A stretch of DNA of 64,000 bases from Pectobacterium punjabense (GTDB lineage: Bacteria; Pseudomonadota; Gammaproteobacteria; Enterobacterales; Enterobacteriaceae). Location of the stretch: positions 4,340,001-4,404,000 of the forward strand of contig NZ_CP038498.1 of NCBI RefSeq assembly GCF_012427845.1. The letters are read 5' to 3'. The first letter of the stretch is position 1. Each line of letters starts with the position of its first letter. Position numbers and translations under genes: made by a program. The notes beneath the pieces are model-generated. The model saw only the letters and a list, made by a program, of their open reading frames with translations. It had not been told where the DNA came from and made no database searches. Below are positions 29,269-41,605 of this stretch, in pieces.

Positions 29269-29300
29269 ACAGGCGTTCATTGAACGCCTGTTGTCTTTTT
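29269..29300 (+). terminator. Terminator of the AT-rich small gene
   Basis: A perfect palindrome ACAGGCGTTCA / TGAACGCCTGT is followed by TGTCTTTTT on the plus strand. Confidence 0.8.
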
Positions 29301-29330
29301 AAAAATTAACCCTCAATGAAGTTCCCGTAA

Positions 29331-31787
29331 TCACAACCGTATCGGTTTGATATTCCAGATATCTTCCGCATATTCACCGATGGTGCGGTCAGACGAGAAA
29401 TAACCCATGTTGGCAATATTCTGTATGGCGCTGCGCGCCCATTCGTCCTTTTTCTCGTACAGCTCATCCACCCGATCCTGCGTATCCACATAGCTGCGAT
29501 AGTCTGCCAGTAGCTGGTAGTAATCGCCAAAATTCACCAGTGAATCAAACAAATCGCTATAACGGCGGCTATCATCAGGGCTAAAAGCCCCTGTGGTGAT
29601 TTGCGTCAGCACGCGGCGTAGTTCTTCGTCCTGATCGTAATACTGCCGTGGGTTATAGCCGTTCTGCCGTAGTGCTTCAACCTGGTCGGCCGTGTTACCG
29701 AAGATAAACATATTCTCTTCGCCAATATGTTCCAGCATTTCGACATTCGCCCCATCCAGCGTACCGATCGTCAACGCACCGTTCAGGGCAAACTTCATGT
29801 TGCTGGTCCCGGACGCTTCCGTTCCCGCTAGCGAGATCTGTTCAGACAGATCCGCCGCCGGAATGATCAGCTGTGCCAGACTCACGCTGTAGTTCGGGAT
29901 AAAGACGACCTTCAGCCGATCGTGCAGTGCCGGATCGTTGTTGATCACCTTTGCGACATCGTTGATCAAGTTAATAATGTGCTTCGCCATGTAATAAGCC
30001 GATGCCGCCTTGCCCGCAAAGATAGCAACGCGCGGAACACGTTCGACACCTGGATCGTCCTTAATGCGGTTATAGAGCGTGATGATGTGCAACACATTCA
30101 GCAGTTGCCGTTTGTATTCGTGAATGCGCTTAATCTGCACATCAAACAGTGATTCCGGGTTAACCACAATATTCAGGTTTTCCGCCATGTAGGTCGCTAA
30201 ACGCACTTTGTTCTTTAGCTTCACCTTGCGGATTTTCTGCACAAACGCCGGATAATCGATGTGCTGTTTCAGTTCGCTCAGTTGGCTCAGATCGGTACGC
30301 CAGGTCTGCCCGATGGTGTCATCCAACAGCTTAGAGAGCGACGGGTTGGCCAGCGCCAGCCAGCGCCGCGGCGTTACCCCATTGGTTTTATTACAGAAGC
30401 GATTGGGGAAAAGTCGGGCAAAGTCAGCAAACAGGGACTGCACCATCAGATCCGAATGCAGCTCCGATACGCCGTTCACTTTATGGCTGGCGATCACCGC
30501 CAGCCACGCCATCCGTATTTTACGCCCATTGTTTTCATCAATGATGGAAACCCGTGCCAGCAGCTCGTTGTCATCGGGAACTTCTTTCTGCACGTACTCG
30601 AGAAAATGTTCGTTAATTTCGAAAATCAATTGCAGGTGGCGCGGCAGAATTTTACCCAACATATCAACCGGCCAGGTTTCCAGCGCCTCTTGCATCAGCG
30701 TGTGATTGGTGTAGGAAAAGACTTTCCTCACGACCGTCCACGCCTCTATCCACTTGAATTTATGCTCATCAATCAGCAAGCGCATCAGCTCAGGGATCGC
30801 CAGCACCGGATGCGTATCATTCAGGTGGATAGCGAATTTTTCCGCCAAATTGGCATAGGTCTTATGCATCATCCAATGGCGGTTGAGGATGTCCTGCACT
30901 GTCGCGGAAACCAGAAAGTATTCCTGGCGCAAACGCAGCTCACGACCAGAATAGGTGGAATCATCGGGATACAGCACACGCGACACGTTTTCCGAGTGGT
31001 TTTTATCTTCTACCGCCGCAAAATAGTCGCCCTGATTGAATTTACCTAAATTGATTTCATTACTGGCCTGCGCGCCCCACAGACGCAATGTGTTGGTGGC
31101 ATCGGTATCGAAACCGGGAATGATTTGGTCGTAGGCGCACGCGATAACCTCTTCCGTTTCCAGCCAGCGCATTTTGCTGCCTTCCTGCTGGATACGTCCC
31201 CCAAACCGCACTTTGTAACGCGTGCTGTGGCGTGGAAATTCCCATGCATTGCCGTATTCCAGCCAGTAATCCGGCGATTCGGCCTGCTTGCCGTTAACGA
31301 TATTCTGTTTGAACATGCCGTATTCGTAGCGAATGCCGTAGCCGCGCCCCGGCAGGGCCATCGTCGCCAGCGAATCGAGGAAACAGGCGGCCAGACGCCC
31401 CAGGCCACCGTTCCCTAAGCCGGGATCATTTTCTTCCTGTAGCAGATCGTCCAGTTCCAGCCCCATACCATCCAGCGCCGCTTTCAGATCATCATACAAT
31501 CCCATCGCCAGCAGCGCGTTCGACAACGTCCGCCCCAGCAAAAACTCCATCGACAGGTAATACACCTGCCGTACATCCTGCGAAAGCTGTGCCCGATTCG
31601 AGCGCAGCCAGCGCTCCACCATCCGGTCGCGCACGGCCAGCAGCGTGGCGTTCAGCCAGTCATGTTTATTCGCAATCGAGGGATCTTTCCCCACACTAAA
31701 CATGAGCTTGTAAGCAATAGAGTGTTTCAGCGCTTCCACACTGAGCGTTGGTGAAGTATAGATAAACGGCGAGTTCATAATATTCAT
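29331..31787 (-). CDS. glgP: Glycogen phosphorylase GlgP
   Basis: A GT35 phosphorylase of 818 residues that releases glucose-1-phosphate from glycogen ends. The PLP motif [19 protein letters not shown] is at ~650-670; [13 protein letters not shown] and the [20 protein letters not shown] loop are conserved. It resembles E. coli GlgP (815 aa) rather than MalP, which is encoded separately at 17281-19803. ATG 31787 is used; a second ATG at 31778 is the E. coli-like start. Last gene of glgBXCAP; the 3' end is partly duplicated at 28573-28656. Confidence 0.95.
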   Translation of the reverse strand: MNIMNSPFIYTSPTLSVEALKHSIAYKLMFSVGKDPSIANKHDWLNATLLAVRDRMVERWLRSNRAQLSQDVRQVYYLSMEFLLGRTLSNALLAMGLYDDLKAALDGMGLELDDLLQEENDPGLGNGGLGRLAACFLDSLATMALPGRGYGIRYEYGMFKQNIVNGKQAESPDYWLEYGNAWEFPRHSTRYKVRFGGRIQQEGSKMRWLETEEVIACAYDQIIPGFDTDATNTLRLWGAQASNEINLGKFNQGDYFAAVEDKNHSENVSRVLYPDDSTYSGRELRLRQEYFLVSATVQDILNRHWMMHKTYANLAEKFAIHLNDTHPVLAIPELMRLLIDEHKFKWIEAWTVVRKVFSYTNHTLMQEALETWPVDMLGKILPRHLQLIFEINEHFLEYVQKEVPDDNELLARVSIIDENNGRKIRMAWLAVIASHKVNGVSELHSDLMVQSLFADFARLFPNRFCNKTNGVTPRRWLALANPSLSKLLDDTIGQTWRTDLSQLSELKQHIDYPAFVQKIRKVKLKNKVRLATYMAENLNIVVNPESLFDVQIKRIHEYKRQLLNVLHIITLYNRIKDDPGVERVPRVAIFAGKAASAYYMAKHIINLINDVAKVINNDPALHDRLKVVFIPNYSVSLAQLIIPAADLSEQISLAGTEASGTSNMKFALNGALTIGTLDGANVEMLEHIGEENMFIFGNTADQVEALRQNGYNPRQYYDQDEELRRVLTQITTGAFSPDDSRRYSDLFDSLVNFGDYYQLLADYRSYVDTQDRVDELYEKKDEWARSAIQNIANMGYFSSDRTIGEYAEDIWNIKPIRL

Positions 31788-31853
31788 TCCCAAGTGAGTG
31801 TTACCCTACCCTGTCGTTTTCAGATTGCACGCGGATGACGCACCGCAGGAAAA

Positions 31854-33293
31854 CTAGTGGGTATGCAAGCGTTGATAGAGCGCACCATAAGCCTGAGCAG
31901 AAACCTGCCAACCAAAATCCATCGCCATCGCCTGACGCTGCACATAGCGCCATAGCGTAGGTCGGGACCACAACACGAACACACGACGAATCGCGCGGGA
32001 TAGCGATCCCACACTGCAATCGTTAAAGACAAACCCGCTTGCCAGACCATCTGCCAGATTCTCTAGCGAACAGTCAGATACCGTATCCGCCAGCCCACCC
32101 GTTCGGCGCACCAGCGGCAACGTGCCATACTTCAAGCCATAGAGCTGCGTTAACCCACAGGGTTCAAATCGGCTGGGCACCATGATGACATCCGCACCGC
32201 CAATAATGCGGTGTGAGAAGGCTTCGTGATAGCCAATCTGCACGCCAACCTGACCGTGATATTCGGCTGCGGCGGCCAGAAAACCTTCCTGCAAATCGGC
32301 ATCTCCGGCCCCCAACACCACCAGTTGCCCACCCTGTTCCAGCAAATCCGGTATCGCGCTTAACGCAATGTCGAGCCCTTTTTGGCTGGTCAGGCGGCTA
32401 ACAATGGCGAACACCGGGATCTTGTCATCCACTTTCAGGCCCATCGCCGTTTGCAGATGCCGCTTGTTTTCCGCTTTGTTCGCCAGCGCATCGCGGCTGT
32501 AATGGCTTGTGAGCAACGGATCATCCGCCGGATTCCAAATCGTTTCGTCTACGCCATTGAGAATGCCAGACAAGCGCCCCTCTTCTTCACGCGCCTGTAG
32601 CAAGCCTTCCATGCCATAACCATAGGCTGGCAGCGTAATCTCGTGCGCGTAGGTCGGGCTCACGGTCGTAATGTGGTCGGCGTAGAACAAACCTGCCTTG
32701 AGGTAAGAAATCTGGCCGTAAAACTCCAGCCCGTAGACCTGAAAGAAGTCTCTCGGTAAGTGGAGATCCGCCATATGTCGGGCATCAAACAGCCCTTGAT
32801 AAGCCAGATTGTGCACGGTAAAAACCGATTTCGCCGGGCGATTACGCGCCGCCAGATAGGCGCAGGTCAACCCCGCGTGCCAGTCATGAGCATGCACAAT
32901 ATCGGGCCGCCAATAGTGGTCCAGCCCGCACGCCATTTCACACCCCATCCACCCTAGCAGCGCAAACCGCAGGTAGTTGTCGGCATAGGCGTAAAGCGCC
33001 GGGTCGTGATAAGGGCTGCCCGCGCGTTCATACAGCTCAGGCACATCAATCAGATAAATGCCGACGCCGTTAAAATGGCCAAACAGTAAGGTGACATGTC
33101 CGGCAAACGTATCCAGCTCACGCACAACCTGTATATCAGCGATCCCTTTTTTCAAATCGGGGAAGGCAGGCAGGATGACGCGGGCATCCATCCCCGCCGC
33201 AATTTGCGCGCCGGGCAACGCACCTGCCACATCCGCAAGACCGCCGGTTTTCAATAGTGGAAACAGCTCTGAACAAACATGTAAGACCCGCAT
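31854..33293 (-). CDS. glgA: Glycogen synthase GlgA
   Basis: A GT5 ADP-glucose glycogen synthase of 479 residues. The substrate-binding [13 protein letters not shown] is at ~15-27 and the C-terminal catalytic [25 protein letters not shown] is clear. ATG 33293 ([14 protein letters not shown]) follows GGGAGT and matches E. coli. The frame extends 40 residues further upstream into glgC's 3' end but that part is unlike the family. Confidence 0.96.
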   Translation of the reverse strand: MRVLHVCSELFPLLKTGGLADVAGALPGAQIAAGMDARVILPAFPDLKKGIADIQVVRELDTFAGHVTLLFGHFNGVGIYLIDVPELYERAGSPYHDPALYAYADNYLRFALLGWMGCEMACGLDHYWRPDIVHAHDWHAGLTCAYLAARNRPAKSVFTVHNLAYQGLFDARHMADLHLPRDFFQVYGLEFYGQISYLKAGLFYADHITTVSPTYAHEITLPAYGYGMEGLLQAREEEGRLSGILNGVDETIWNPADDPLLTSHYSRDALANKAENKRHLQTAMGLKVDDKIPVFAIVSRLTSQKGLDIALSAIPDLLEQGGQLVVLGAGDADLQEGFLAAAAEYHGQVGVQIGYHEAFSHRIIGGADVIMVPSRFEPCGLTQLYGLKYGTLPLVRRTGGLADTVSDCSLENLADGLASGFVFNDCSVGSLSRAIRRVFVLWSRPTLWRYVQRQAMAMDFGWQVSAQAYGALYQRLHTH

Positions 33294-33321
33294 TATGACT
33301 CCCATTTTGTGCCGATGGCGT

Positions 33322-34599
33322 TTACAGCTTTTCCAACATCGATCGCGTGACCAGTACGATCCCTTCCTCCGACCGGTAAAAACGGCGGCTATCCTCTTCC
33401 GCGTTTTCACCAATCACCATGCCTTCCGGCAAGTGGCAGGCACGGTCAATCACGCAACGGCGTAAACGACAGGAGCGTCCCACGTTGACATCCGGCAGGA
33501 TCACCGTCGAATCGATACTACAAAATGAATTGACCCGCACACGCGGGAACAACACCGAATGCGTGACAACCGAACCGGAAACGATGCAGCCCCCCGATAC
33601 CAGCGAGTTCATCGTCATGCCATGGCTGCCAGAGCGGTCCTGAACAAATTTAGCTGGCGGCAGCGATTCAATAGCGGAACGAATCGGCCAATGCCGATCG
33701 TACACATCCAATTCCGGCGTGACGGACGCCAGATCGAGATTGGCGCGCCAGTAAGCTTCCAGCGTGCCGACATCCCGCCAATACTGGTGCTCATCTTCAC
33801 CCGACGTGACGCACGACAGAGTAAAAGGGTGCGCCCAGGCCAGACGCTGCGAGACGATCTTCGGGATCAGATCCTGACCAAAATCGTGGTTAGAGTCCGG
33901 CGCATTGCGATCCGCTTCCAACAATTGATAAAGATAGTCCGCATTAAAAACATAGATCCCCATGCTCGCGAGCGCCATGTCGGGGTTATCCGGCATCGGT
34001 GTCGGGTTATCCGGTTTTTCGGAAAAATCGAGGATGCGATGCTGTTTATCCACGCTCATGACGCCAAAGGCATTGGCTTCTTCCAGCGGCACAGGCAGGC
34101 AGGCGACTGTACACTCTGCCCCCTTCTCCACGTGATCAATCAGCATCCGTGAGTAGTCCATCTTGTAGATGTGATCGCCCGCGAGGATCACCACATACTC
34201 CGCACGGTAGCGCCGAATAATGTCGAGATTCTGACAAACGGCATCTGCGGTTCCCCGATACCAATGATCGGTAGAATGGCGTTGCTGTGCGGGAAGCAGA
34301 TCGACAAACTCGTTCATTTCCGCATTCAAAAACGACCAGCCGCGCTGAATGTGTTGCACCAGCGTATGCGACTGATATTGCGTAATCACACCAATACGGC
34401 GGATGCCGGAGTTCAGACAGTTGGACAGCGCGAAATCAATAATGCGAAATTTGCCGCCAAAATGGACGGCAGGCTTGGCGCGCAATGCCGTCAGCCCTTT
34501 CAGTCGCGTTCCACGGCCTCCTGCCAAAATTAATGCCACGGATTTCAGAGGGAGCTGTCTTGCCAACATCAGAGGGTCATGCTTATCGTTGTTCACCAT
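33322..34599 (-). CDS. glgC: Glucose-1-phosphate adenylyltransferase GlgC
   Basis: ADP-glucose pyrophosphorylase of 425 residues, the regulated first step of glycogen synthesis. N-terminal activator/catalytic [29 protein letters not shown] (residues ~24-52, shown as motif), [14 protein letters not shown] and [12 protein letters not shown] are all present, followed by a C-terminal beta-helix. The start has AGGAGA 6 nt upstream. It sits 36 nt after glgX and 28 nt before glgA. Confidence 0.96.
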   Translation of the reverse strand: MVNNDKHDPLMLARQLPLKSVALILAGGRGTRLKGLTALRAKPAVHFGGKFRIIDFALSNCLNSGIRRIGVITQYQSHTLVQHIQRGWSFLNAEMNEFVDLLPAQQRHSTDHWYRGTADAVCQNLDIIRRYRAEYVVILAGDHIYKMDYSRMLIDHVEKGAECTVACLPVPLEEANAFGVMSVDKQHRILDFSEKPDNPTPMPDNPDMALASMGIYVFNADYLYQLLEADRNAPDSNHDFGQDLIPKIVSQRLAWAHPFTLSCVTSGEDEHQYWRDVGTLEAYWRANLDLASVTPELDVYDRHWPIRSAIESLPPAKFVQDRSGSHGMTMNSLVSGGCIVSGSVVTHSVLFPRVRVNSFCSIDSTVILPDVNVGRSCRLRRCVIDRACHLPEGMVIGENAEEDSRRFYRSEEGIVLVTRSMLEKL

Positions 34600-34635
34600 G
34601 GCTATCTCCTGATTATTCTTTTTAATGGCTTGCGC

Positions 34636-36612
34636 TTAGGCGGTCTGTTTTATCAAGACGCATACCGCCTGCGCGTGTCCGTGCCAAATTCCGCCTTCAG
34701 GCGGGTTCGTCTCATCAAACGGCGGTGAAACCTGCCAGTGGCCTTCTGGCAAAATGAACGTTCCGGCATGCAGACTGGCGTTAACCAGCACAAGCCAATG
34801 ACCGGAAAGTAAAATCTGTAGCTGATGCTCCCCGTGCTCCCACTGCTGCGGCGTTAAAGGCTGCCCTTCTCGGTTCAGCCACTGCACCGCGCCATCCCCT
34901 TCCTGCCACCACGTTTCCTGCTGTAATGCCGGGATTGTGCTGCGCAGTTGGATCAACCCAGCGACAAATTCACGCAAGCCACGATCTGCATTTTTCCAGT
35001 GCAGCCAGGTCAATTCATTATCTTGGCAGTAGGCGTTGTTGTTGCCCTGCTGGCTGTGCCCCAGTTCATCGCCCGCCAGCAGCATTGGTGTACCCTGCGA
35101 CAAAATCAGCGTCGTCAGCAGCGCCTTCTGGCTAGCCAGCCGGCGTTGACGAATGTCGTCATCGGCTTCTAACCCTTCCGTGCCATGGTTGTTGCTGAAG
35201 TTACTGTCCGTGCCGTCACGGTTACCTTCACCGTTCGCGTCGTTATGCTTGTGGTTGAAACTCACCAGATCGCGCAGCGTAAAACCGTCATGCGCCGTCA
35301 GTTTGTTGATAGAGGCGTAAGGCAGGCGATCGCGCTGCTGGAAGATGTCGCTGGAGGCGGCAAAACGGCAGGCAAATGCGCCGAGAGAAATATCACCATG
35401 CAGCCAAAAGCGGCGCATGTCGTCACGATAGCGATCGCTCCACTCGGCAAACGGCGTCGGGAACTGACCCAGTTGATAGCCGCCATGCCCGATATCCCAC
35501 GGCTCAGCGATCAGCTTGCAGCCCTGTAAGCGACTATCGTTTTTCATCGCGGACAGCAGCGGTGCGGCAGCGGTAAAATCTGGGGTACGCCCCAGTACCG
35601 TTGCCAGATCGAAGCGGAAACCGTCAACGTGGCAGACTTCACGCCAGAAGCGCAGACAGTCCATCACCCAGTCAATCACCGCAGGGTGATTCAGGCGCAG
35701 CACATTGCCGCAGCCGGTCCAGTTATGGTATTCGCCGTTGTCATCCAGCCAGTAATAGCTGCGGTTATCGATGCCGCGCTGGCATAACGTGGGACCTTCG
35801 ACATCCAGTTCTGCACTATGGTTGAATACCACATCCAGAATGACCTCGATCCCCGCGTGATGCAGCGCTTTCACCGCATCGCGAAATTCATTCAGCGCGT
35901 CGTCACCCGCAGCCAGACTGTTATCCACCGCGAACGGCAGCAGCACGTTATAGCCCCAGTAGTTACGCAGCCCCAATTGCTGAAGCCGCGGTTCATCGGC
36001 ATGTTGTTGCACAGGAAGCAGTTCCAGCGCCGTCACGCCCAGCGACGTCAGATAGTCAATCATCACTGGATGGCCTAACGCCGCATAGCTACCGCGAATA
36101 TCCTCGGGGATATCAGGGTGCAGTTGCGTCAGCCCGCGAACGTGTGCCTCATAAATCACCGTCCGGCTCCAGGGGGTTTGCGGATGCTGGTCATTCTGCC
36201 AGTCGTAATCCTCCGTCGTGACCACGCACTTCGCCATGATGTCAGCGCTATCGCGTTCATCTCGCTGGTCAATCCCGCCTTGCAGGCAAGCGTCATCCAC
36301 CACCCAGCCATCAAGCTGACGAGCGCACGGATCTAACAGCAGTTTATGCGGATTGAAGCGTAAACCCTGTGACGGCTCGAACGGCCCATCGACCCGAAAA
36401 CCGTAGCGTAAGCCGGGCTGTGCATCAGGGAGATAACCGTGCCAAATATCACCGCTGCGCGCGGTCAGTTCGATGCGCTGTTCCTGCTGGCGTTCATCAA
36501 ATATGCACAGCTCAACCCGCTCGGCATCCGCCGAAAACAACGCGAAATTCACGCCGCTGCCGTCAAAACTCGCCCCCAGCGGCGTCGGTTTGCCCGTCTG
36601 CAATTCCGCCAT
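34636..36612 (-). CDS. glgX: Glycogen debranching enzyme GlgX
   Basis: A GH13 isoamylase-type enzyme of 658 residues that removes short side chains left by GlgP. It has the N-terminal CBM48 ([21 protein letters not shown]), then [27 protein letters not shown] (nucleophile Asp), LIAEPWDIG (acid Glu) and [21 protein letters not shown]. Its ATG directly abuts the glgB stop (36613), so translation is coupled. Confidence 0.96.
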   Translation of the reverse strand: MAELQTGKPTPLGASFDGSGVNFALFSADAERVELCIFDERQQEQRIELTARSGDIWHGYLPDAQPGLRYGFRVDGPFEPSQGLRFNPHKLLLDPCARQLDGWVVDDACLQGGIDQRDERDSADIMAKCVVTTEDYDWQNDQHPQTPWSRTVIYEAHVRGLTQLHPDIPEDIRGSYAALGHPVMIDYLTSLGVTALELLPVQQHADEPRLQQLGLRNYWGYNVLLPFAVDNSLAAGDDALNEFRDAVKALHHAGIEVILDVVFNHSAELDVEGPTLCQRGIDNRSYYWLDDNGEYHNWTGCGNVLRLNHPAVIDWVMDCLRFWREVCHVDGFRFDLATVLGRTPDFTAAAPLLSAMKNDSRLQGCKLIAEPWDIGHGGYQLGQFPTPFAEWSDRYRDDMRRFWLHGDISLGAFACRFAASSDIFQQRDRLPYASINKLTAHDGFTLRDLVSFNHKHNDANGEGNRDGTDSNFSNNHGTEGLEADDDIRQRRLASQKALLTTLILSQGTPMLLAGDELGHSQQGNNNAYCQDNELTWLHWKNADRGLREFVAGLIQLRSTIPALQQETWWQEGDGAVQWLNREGQPLTPQQWEHGEHQLQILLSGHWLVLVNASLHAGTFILPEGHWQVSPPFDETNPPEGGIWHGHAQAVCVLIKQTA

Positions 36613-38790
36613 TTACACCTCCTTCACCAGATACAGCGTGGCAAGCGGCGGAATGGTCAGCACGAGAGAATGTTGACGCTGATGGCTGCCCCACTCCTCA
36701 CTGTAAATCGTCCCAACATTGCCCAAATCGCTACCGTTGTAGTGAACAGAATCGGTGTTGATGGCCTCTCGCCAACCGCCGGGCTGGTTGATGCCAATCC
36801 GATAGCCGTAACGTGGCACTGGCGTAAAGTTGCTGACCACCAGCACTTCATTGCCCTGTTCATCACGTCGGACAAAGGCAAAGACCGAGTTTTCTCGGTC
36901 ATCTACCACCAGCCATTCAAAGCCCTGCGGCTGAAAATCCAACTGATACAGCGGCGGCTGCTGGCGATAGCAGTGGTTAAGGTCGCGCACCAGCGTCTGC
37001 ACGCCGCGGTGCCACCCTTCCGGCTCATCCAGCAGATGCCAGTCCAAACTGGCGTCGTGGTTCCATTCACGTCCCTGCGCAAATTCGCCCCCCATAAACA
37101 ACAGTTTCTTACCGGGATAGGCCCACATAAAACCGTAATAGGCGCGTAAATTGGCAAATTTCTGCCAGACATCGCCGGGCATGCGATCCAGCAGCGAGCG
37201 CTTACCGTGTACCACTTCATCGTGAGACAGCGGCAGCACGAAATTCTCGCTATAGGCGTACAACATGCCGAATGTCAGCAAATCGTGATGGTATTTGCGG
37301 TGAACCGGATCGTGCTGCATATAGGCCAGCGTGTCGTGCATCCAGCCCATATTCCACTTGTAATGAAACCCTAACCCGTTGCAATCCGGCGGCAGCGTAA
37401 CGCCCGGATAATCGGTCGACTCTTCAGCCAGCGTGATCGCCGCAGGCGCGGCATGACCCAGCGTGTGGTTGGTGTAACGCAGAAACGCAATCGCTTCGAG
37501 GTTCTCTTTACCACCGTAATGATTCGGCACCCACTCGCCTTCACTGCGGCTGTAGTCGCGATAAATCATGGAGGCCACGGCGTCTACCCGCAGCCCGTCG
37601 ATGCCATAGCGTTCCATCCAGAACAGCGCGTTACCCGCCAGATAGTTACGCACCTCATGACGGCCATAGTTATAAATCAGCGTATTCCAATCCTGATGAT
37701 AGCCTTCACGCGGATCGGCGTATTCATACAGCGCGGTGCCGTCAAACTGTGCTAAACCGTATTCGTCACCGGGAAAATGCCCCGGCACCCAGTCCAGCAA
37801 GACGTTGATGCCCGCATCATGGAGCGCATCAACAAACGCTCTGAATTCCGGCGCCGTGCCGAAGCGACGCGTTGGCGCATATAGACCCAGCGGCTGATAG
37901 CCCCAACTGCCGTCAAACGGGTGTTCGTTAATCGGCATCAGTTCCACATGCGTGAAACCCATGTACTGCACATAATCAATCAGTTGCTTCGCCAGTTCCT
38001 GATAGCTCAGCCAGAAATTGTTATCCGTATGCCGTCGCCAGGAACCGAGGTGGACTTCATAAATAGAGATAGGGGAACGCAGGCCATTCGCCTCACGGCG
38101 AGCCTCGTTGGTCGGGACTTTCTCAGGCAGCGGCGTAATCAGCGAGGCGGTATCCGGGCGCATCTGCGCTTCAAACGCATAAGGATCGGCCTTCAGCCGG
38201 ACGCTACCGTGGCTGTCGATCATTTCATATTTGTAGAGCTGCCCCGCTTTCACATCGGGCAGAAACAACTCCCAAATGCCATTCTCCCTACGCAGCCGCA
38301 TCGGGTGTCGGCGACCATCCCAAAAGTTGAATTCTCCCACCACCGAAACACGCTGCGCATTGGGTGCCCACACGGCAAAGCGCGTACCTTCGACCCCATC
38401 CAGCGTTTCCAGATGTGCGCCTAATCGTTCGTAAGGTCGCAGGTGGGTGCCTTCGGCCAGCAACCAAATATCCATATCCTGCAACAACGGGCCAAAACGA
38501 TAAGGATCTTCAATTACCCAGGTTTCTTCACGCCAGGTCACAGCCAATTGATAGTGAAAAGCATTTTTCCGGCGTGGCACTAGACCACAAAAAAAACCGC
38601 GCTCGTCTATACGTTCTAGTTCGACAATTTTTCGCCCATTGCTGGCATCAACAACCCACGCTGCCTGCGCATCCGGCAGCAATGCTCGAACTTCAAGACC
38701 TTCGGAGGAATGATGCATACCTAACAGCGAAAATGGATCGGCATAATGCCCGGAAATAAGTGAATTAATCGCATCAGAAAACGCTGACAT
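36613..38790 (-). CDS. glgB: 1,4-alpha-glucan branching enzyme GlgB
   Basis: A GH13 enzyme of 725 residues that adds alpha-1,6 branches to glycogen. It has N-terminal CBM48-type domains ([19 protein letters not shown]), then [31 protein letters not shown] (nucleophile), [12 protein letters not shown] (Glu) and [18 protein letters not shown] 38790 (MSAFSDAI) is chosen because AAGGA lies 7 nt upstream; two in-frame ATGs further up (38799, 38814) lack proper spacing. First gene of glgBXCAP. Confidence 0.95.
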   Translation of the reverse strand: MSAFSDAINSLISGHYADPFSLLGMHHSSEGLEVRALLPDAQAAWVVDASNGRKIVELERIDERGFFCGLVPRRKNAFHYQLAVTWREETWVIEDPYRFGPLLQDMDIWLLAEGTHLRPYERLGAHLETLDGVEGTRFAVWAPNAQRVSVVGEFNFWDGRRHPMRLRRENGIWELFLPDVKAGQLYKYEMIDSHGSVRLKADPYAFEAQMRPDTASLITPLPEKVPTNEARREANGLRSPISIYEVHLGSWRRHTDNNFWLSYQELAKQLIDYVQYMGFTHVELMPINEHPFDGSWGYQPLGLYAPTRRFGTAPEFRAFVDALHDAGINVLLDWVPGHFPGDEYGLAQFDGTALYEYADPREGYHQDWNTLIYNYGRHEVRNYLAGNALFWMERYGIDGLRVDAVASMIYRDYSRSEGEWVPNHYGGKENLEAIAFLRYTNHTLGHAAPAAITLAEESTDYPGVTLPPDCNGLGFHYKWNMGWMHDTLAYMQHDPVHRKYHHDLLTFGMLYAYSENFVLPLSHDEVVHGKRSLLDRMPGDVWQKFANLRAYYGFMWAYPGKKLLFMGGEFAQGREWNHDASLDWHLLDEPEGWHRGVQTLVRDLNHCYRQQPPLYQLDFQPQGFEWLVVDDRENSVFAFVRRDEQGNEVLVVSNFTPVPRYGYRIGINQPGGWREAINTDSVHYNGSDLGNVGTIYSEEWGSHQRQHSLVLTIPPLATLYLVKEV

Positions 38791-39158
38791 GGTATTCATC
38801 CTTTGATTAACCATTTGAATTAAATAAATAAGCGCTATAAAACGTTATGTGGCGCTTATATTTTTCCCAAACTTTATTTTCGATAAAACTCAATAAAAAT
38901 AATGAGTTATTAGCTTGCTAACGAATAACGGCGACATGTAAAAATAATGAATACTATGAAAGGGTTCTCGCACTACGCCCCTTCATTTAGCGTAGTCAAA
39001 GAACGGAGAAATAACCGAGAACTGATCAAATTTTTCCGTTTATATTTATATGAATAAGTTATGACACAGAGCAATTAGCATTTTTCGTTCAAAGAACGAT
39101 TCGTCCGCGAGTAAAAAGCAGTACAATTTGGCGGATTTTGAATGACGAGACACCGACC
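38791..39158. promoter_or_regulatory. Divergent spacer glgB / btsS
   Basis: This 368-nt AT-rich spacer must contain the glgB and btsS promoters. A TCGTTC-AAA-GAACGA palindrome at about 39085-39099 is the only notable symmetry; I cannot assign a regulator. No gene was seen. Confidence 0.4.
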
Positions 39159-40877
39159 ATGGTTAGCCAGATTGATCTGATTCTTTCCCTATTACAGCAG
39201 ATGTGTGTTTATCTGGTGATCGCTTATTTGCTCAGTAAAACACCGCTATTTATCCCGCTGATGCAGGTCACCATTCGTCTGCCACACAAGCTGGTCTGCT
39301 ATCTGGTTTTCTCCGTGTTTTGCATTATGGGAACCTACTTCGGCTTGCATATAGACGATTCTATTGCCAATACCCGCGCGACGGGCGCCGTGCTCGGCGG
39401 CATGTTGGGTGGCCCTTCAGTGGGCTTTCTCGTCGGGTTAACGGGCGGGTTACACCGCTATTCCATGGGTGGCATGACCGCACTGGCCTGTATGCTATCG
39501 ACTATTGCCGAAGGACTGCTCGGCGGGCTGCTACATCGCTATCTGGCACGCCGCAACCGTATCGATTTGCTCTTTAAGCCCCTCGTCGTCGGCCTGACCG
39601 CACTGGTTGCAGAGATACTGCAAATGGCGATTATTCTGCTGGTCGCCCGCCCCTTTGATAATGCCGCTGAACTGGTGAGAGACATTGCACTACCGATGAT
39701 GATCACCAATACCATTGGTTCTGCCATGTTCATGCGTATCTTGCTCGACCGACGCGCTATTTTTGAAAAATATACCTCTGCATTTTCCGCCAAGGCGCTG
39801 CAAATCGCTGCCCGCGCCGAAGGGGCGCTGCGTCAGGGGTTCAACCCACAAAACAGTATGCGTGTTGCCCGTATTTTGTATGAAGAACTGGGTGTGGGAG
39901 CTGTAGCCATTACCGATCGCGACAAATTACTGGCGTTTATCGGGCTGGGCGATGACCACCACAACGTCGGAGCACCCATTACGTCATCACACACGCGCCG
40001 GGCGATAGACAATAATCAGGTGGTGTACGCCGATGGTAACGAGGTGTCTTACACCTGTTCGGTGTCGTCGCACTGCAAGCTAGGTTCCACGCTGGTGATC
40101 CCACTGCGTGGCGAAGATCAGCGCGTTGTCGGCACGATCAAGCTTTATGAACCCAAAAACAAGCTATTTTCCAGTATTAACCGTACGCTAGGAGAAGGGA
40201 TCGCCCACCTGCTTTCCGCACAGATTCTAACAGGCCGCTTTGAACAGCAGAAACAACTGCTGGCACAGTCAGAAATCAAGCTACTGCATGCACAGGTCAA
40301 CCCGCATTTTCTATTCAACGCACTGAACACGCTGTCCGCCGTGATACGACGCAATCCCGACCACGCCCGCCAGTTAGTGCTATCTCTGTCGACGTTTTTC
40401 CGTAAAAACCTTAAGCGGAGTAACGATGAAGTGTCGCTCAATGACGAGCTGGAGCACGTTAACGCCTATCTGGAAATCGAAAAAGCACGCTTTGCCGATC
40501 ACCTGACGGTAGAGATTTCTCTGCCAGAAGCGCTGCGTGAGGCTAGATTACCGGCGTTCTCTCTACAGCCGATTGTCGAAAATGCGATTAAGCACGGCAC
40601 CTCGCAGATGATTGAACACGGGCACATCCACATTAGCGGACGTCTGCACGCCAACACGCTAGAGCTGTCAGTGGAAGATAACGCGGGTACCTATCAACCC
40701 CGCAGCGGTGGCGATGGGCTAGGCATGAACCTGGTCGATCGCCGCATCAAAGCACGCTATGGCAACCGCTATGGCATCACGGTAGTCAGCGAAGCGGATA
40801 AATTCACCCGGGTCGAAGTACGCGTCCCACTGATCTCACCCCGCCAGGTATTGGAGCAGCTTGATAGCGTAGCGTGA
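39159..40877 (+). CDS. btsS: Pyruvate-sensing histidine kinase BtsS (YehU)
   Basis: A LytS-type sensor kinase of 572 residues. Residues ~1-195 form a multi-TM 5TM-5TMR_LYT sensor (SIANTRATGAVLGGMLGGPSVGFLVGLTGGLHRYSMGGMTAL region), then a GAF domain (~220-355), the His-kinase dimerisation box HAQVNPHFLFNALNTLSAV (phospho-acceptor His) and a C-terminal ATPase (QPIVENAIKHG, GLGMNLVDRRI). It follows E. coli BtsS closely throughout. ATG 39159 is used. In E. coli btsS is next to btsR; here no response regulator is adjacent. Confidence 0.92.
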   Translation: MVSQIDLILSLLQQMCVYLVIAYLLSKTPLFIPLMQVTIRLPHKLVCYLVFSVFCIMGTYFGLHIDDSIANTRATGAVLGGMLGGPSVGFLVGLTGGLHRYSMGGMTALACMLSTIAEGLLGGLLHRYLARRNRIDLLFKPLVVGLTALVAEILQMAIILLVARPFDNAAELVRDIALPMMITNTIGSAMFMRILLDRRAIFEKYTSAFSAKALQIAARAEGALRQGFNPQNSMRVARILYEELGVGAVAITDRDKLLAFIGLGDDHHNVGAPITSSHTRRAIDNNQVVYADGNEVSYTCSVSSHCKLGSTLVIPLRGEDQRVVGTIKLYEPKNKLFSSINRTLGEGIAHLLSAQILTGRFEQQKQLLAQSEIKLLHAQVNPHFLFNALNTLSAVIRRNPDHARQLVLSLSTFFRKNLKRSNDEVSLNDELEHVNAYLEIEKARFADHLTVEISLPEALREARLPAFSLQPIVENAIKHGTSQMIEHGHIHISGRLHANTLELSVEDNAGTYQPRSGGDGLGMNLVDRRIKARYGNRYGITVVSEADKFTRVEVRVPLISPRQVLEQLDSVA

Positions 40878-40960
40878 CAGGGAAATAAAGGCGTTGTGGG
40901 TTGAATAGTTGAATGCCATGACGACAGAGCAAAATAAGTTTAACAATACAAGGAATCGTT

Positions 40961-41452
40961 ATGACCGATACCGCACTTTATGCTGCATTTGAACAGGCAG
41001 TGCCCGGATTTTCAGCACGAGATATCATTACGCCAGCATTAGATCAGTCGCATGGTGAATATGCGCAGATCTATTGGCTGGATGATTTATTGGGGGAAGA
41101 TTTTCTTTGTTATATCGAATGGAAAGAATTTGATCTTCGGGCTCTGGAGGCGTTAATTCCTATTAAGCAAGCAGGGGTCGCGTTATCAGTGGACAGTTTG
41201 TTTGACGAACAGGGTTTTCCAATCGGAGACATCACTCCTGAAGAGTTCTTCTATGATGCATCCGGTTTTTTCCTGCCAGTGTTACAGCAACAGCTACAAC
41301 AATCCGAATTGCAGTTGCTTGAAGTTGGATTACTTCAGAACGGCGACGTCTATTTGCATGAAAATCCACGTTTTATCTGCACCACGACGGCTAACGACAA
41401 CGTGGAACAGTTGAACCAGTGTCTGCAACAAAGAGGCTTGGTCCTTTGCTGA
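40961..41452 (+). CDS. Acidic cytoplasmic protein of unknown function (163 aa)
   Basis: Not recognised with certainty. No signal peptide or TM segments; rich in Asp/Glu, Leu and Gln. It contains YIEWKEFDLRALEALIP and DITPEEFFYDASGFFLPVLQQQLQQ, giving an impression of DUF6630- or immunity-protein-like single-domain folds. The start has AAGGA 8 nt upstream. Lies 83 nt after btsS, between blocks that are contiguous in E. coli (glgB-asd), so it is an accessory insertion. Confidence 0.7.
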   Translation: MTDTALYAAFEQAVPGFSARDIITPALDQSHGEYAQIYWLDDLLGEDFLCYIEWKEFDLRALEALIPIKQAGVALSVDSLFDEQGFPIGDITPEEFFYDASGFFLPVLQQQLQQSELQLLEVGLLQNGDVYLHENPRFICTTTANDNVEQLNQCLQQRGLVLC

Positions 41453-41553
41453 AAATGTCAGTGAGTGATACACGCCTTGGACGCTGGCCGTTCTGAAATA
41501 CCCAGCCCGTCGCGGTTCTCGAAAATATACGAGTGAAGAAATACGAGTAGAAA

Positions 41554-41583
41554 CTGGCGCAACACCGACCGATGTTGCGCCAG
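41554..41583 (-). terminator. asd terminator
   Basis: An 11-bp perfect stem CTGGCGCAACA / TGTTGCGCCAG with an 8-nt loop; on the minus strand it is followed by TTTCTAC. It lies 22 nt past the asd stop codon. Confidence 0.75.
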
Positions 41584-41605
41584 CAAGATCACTACATCGA
41601 GATAA

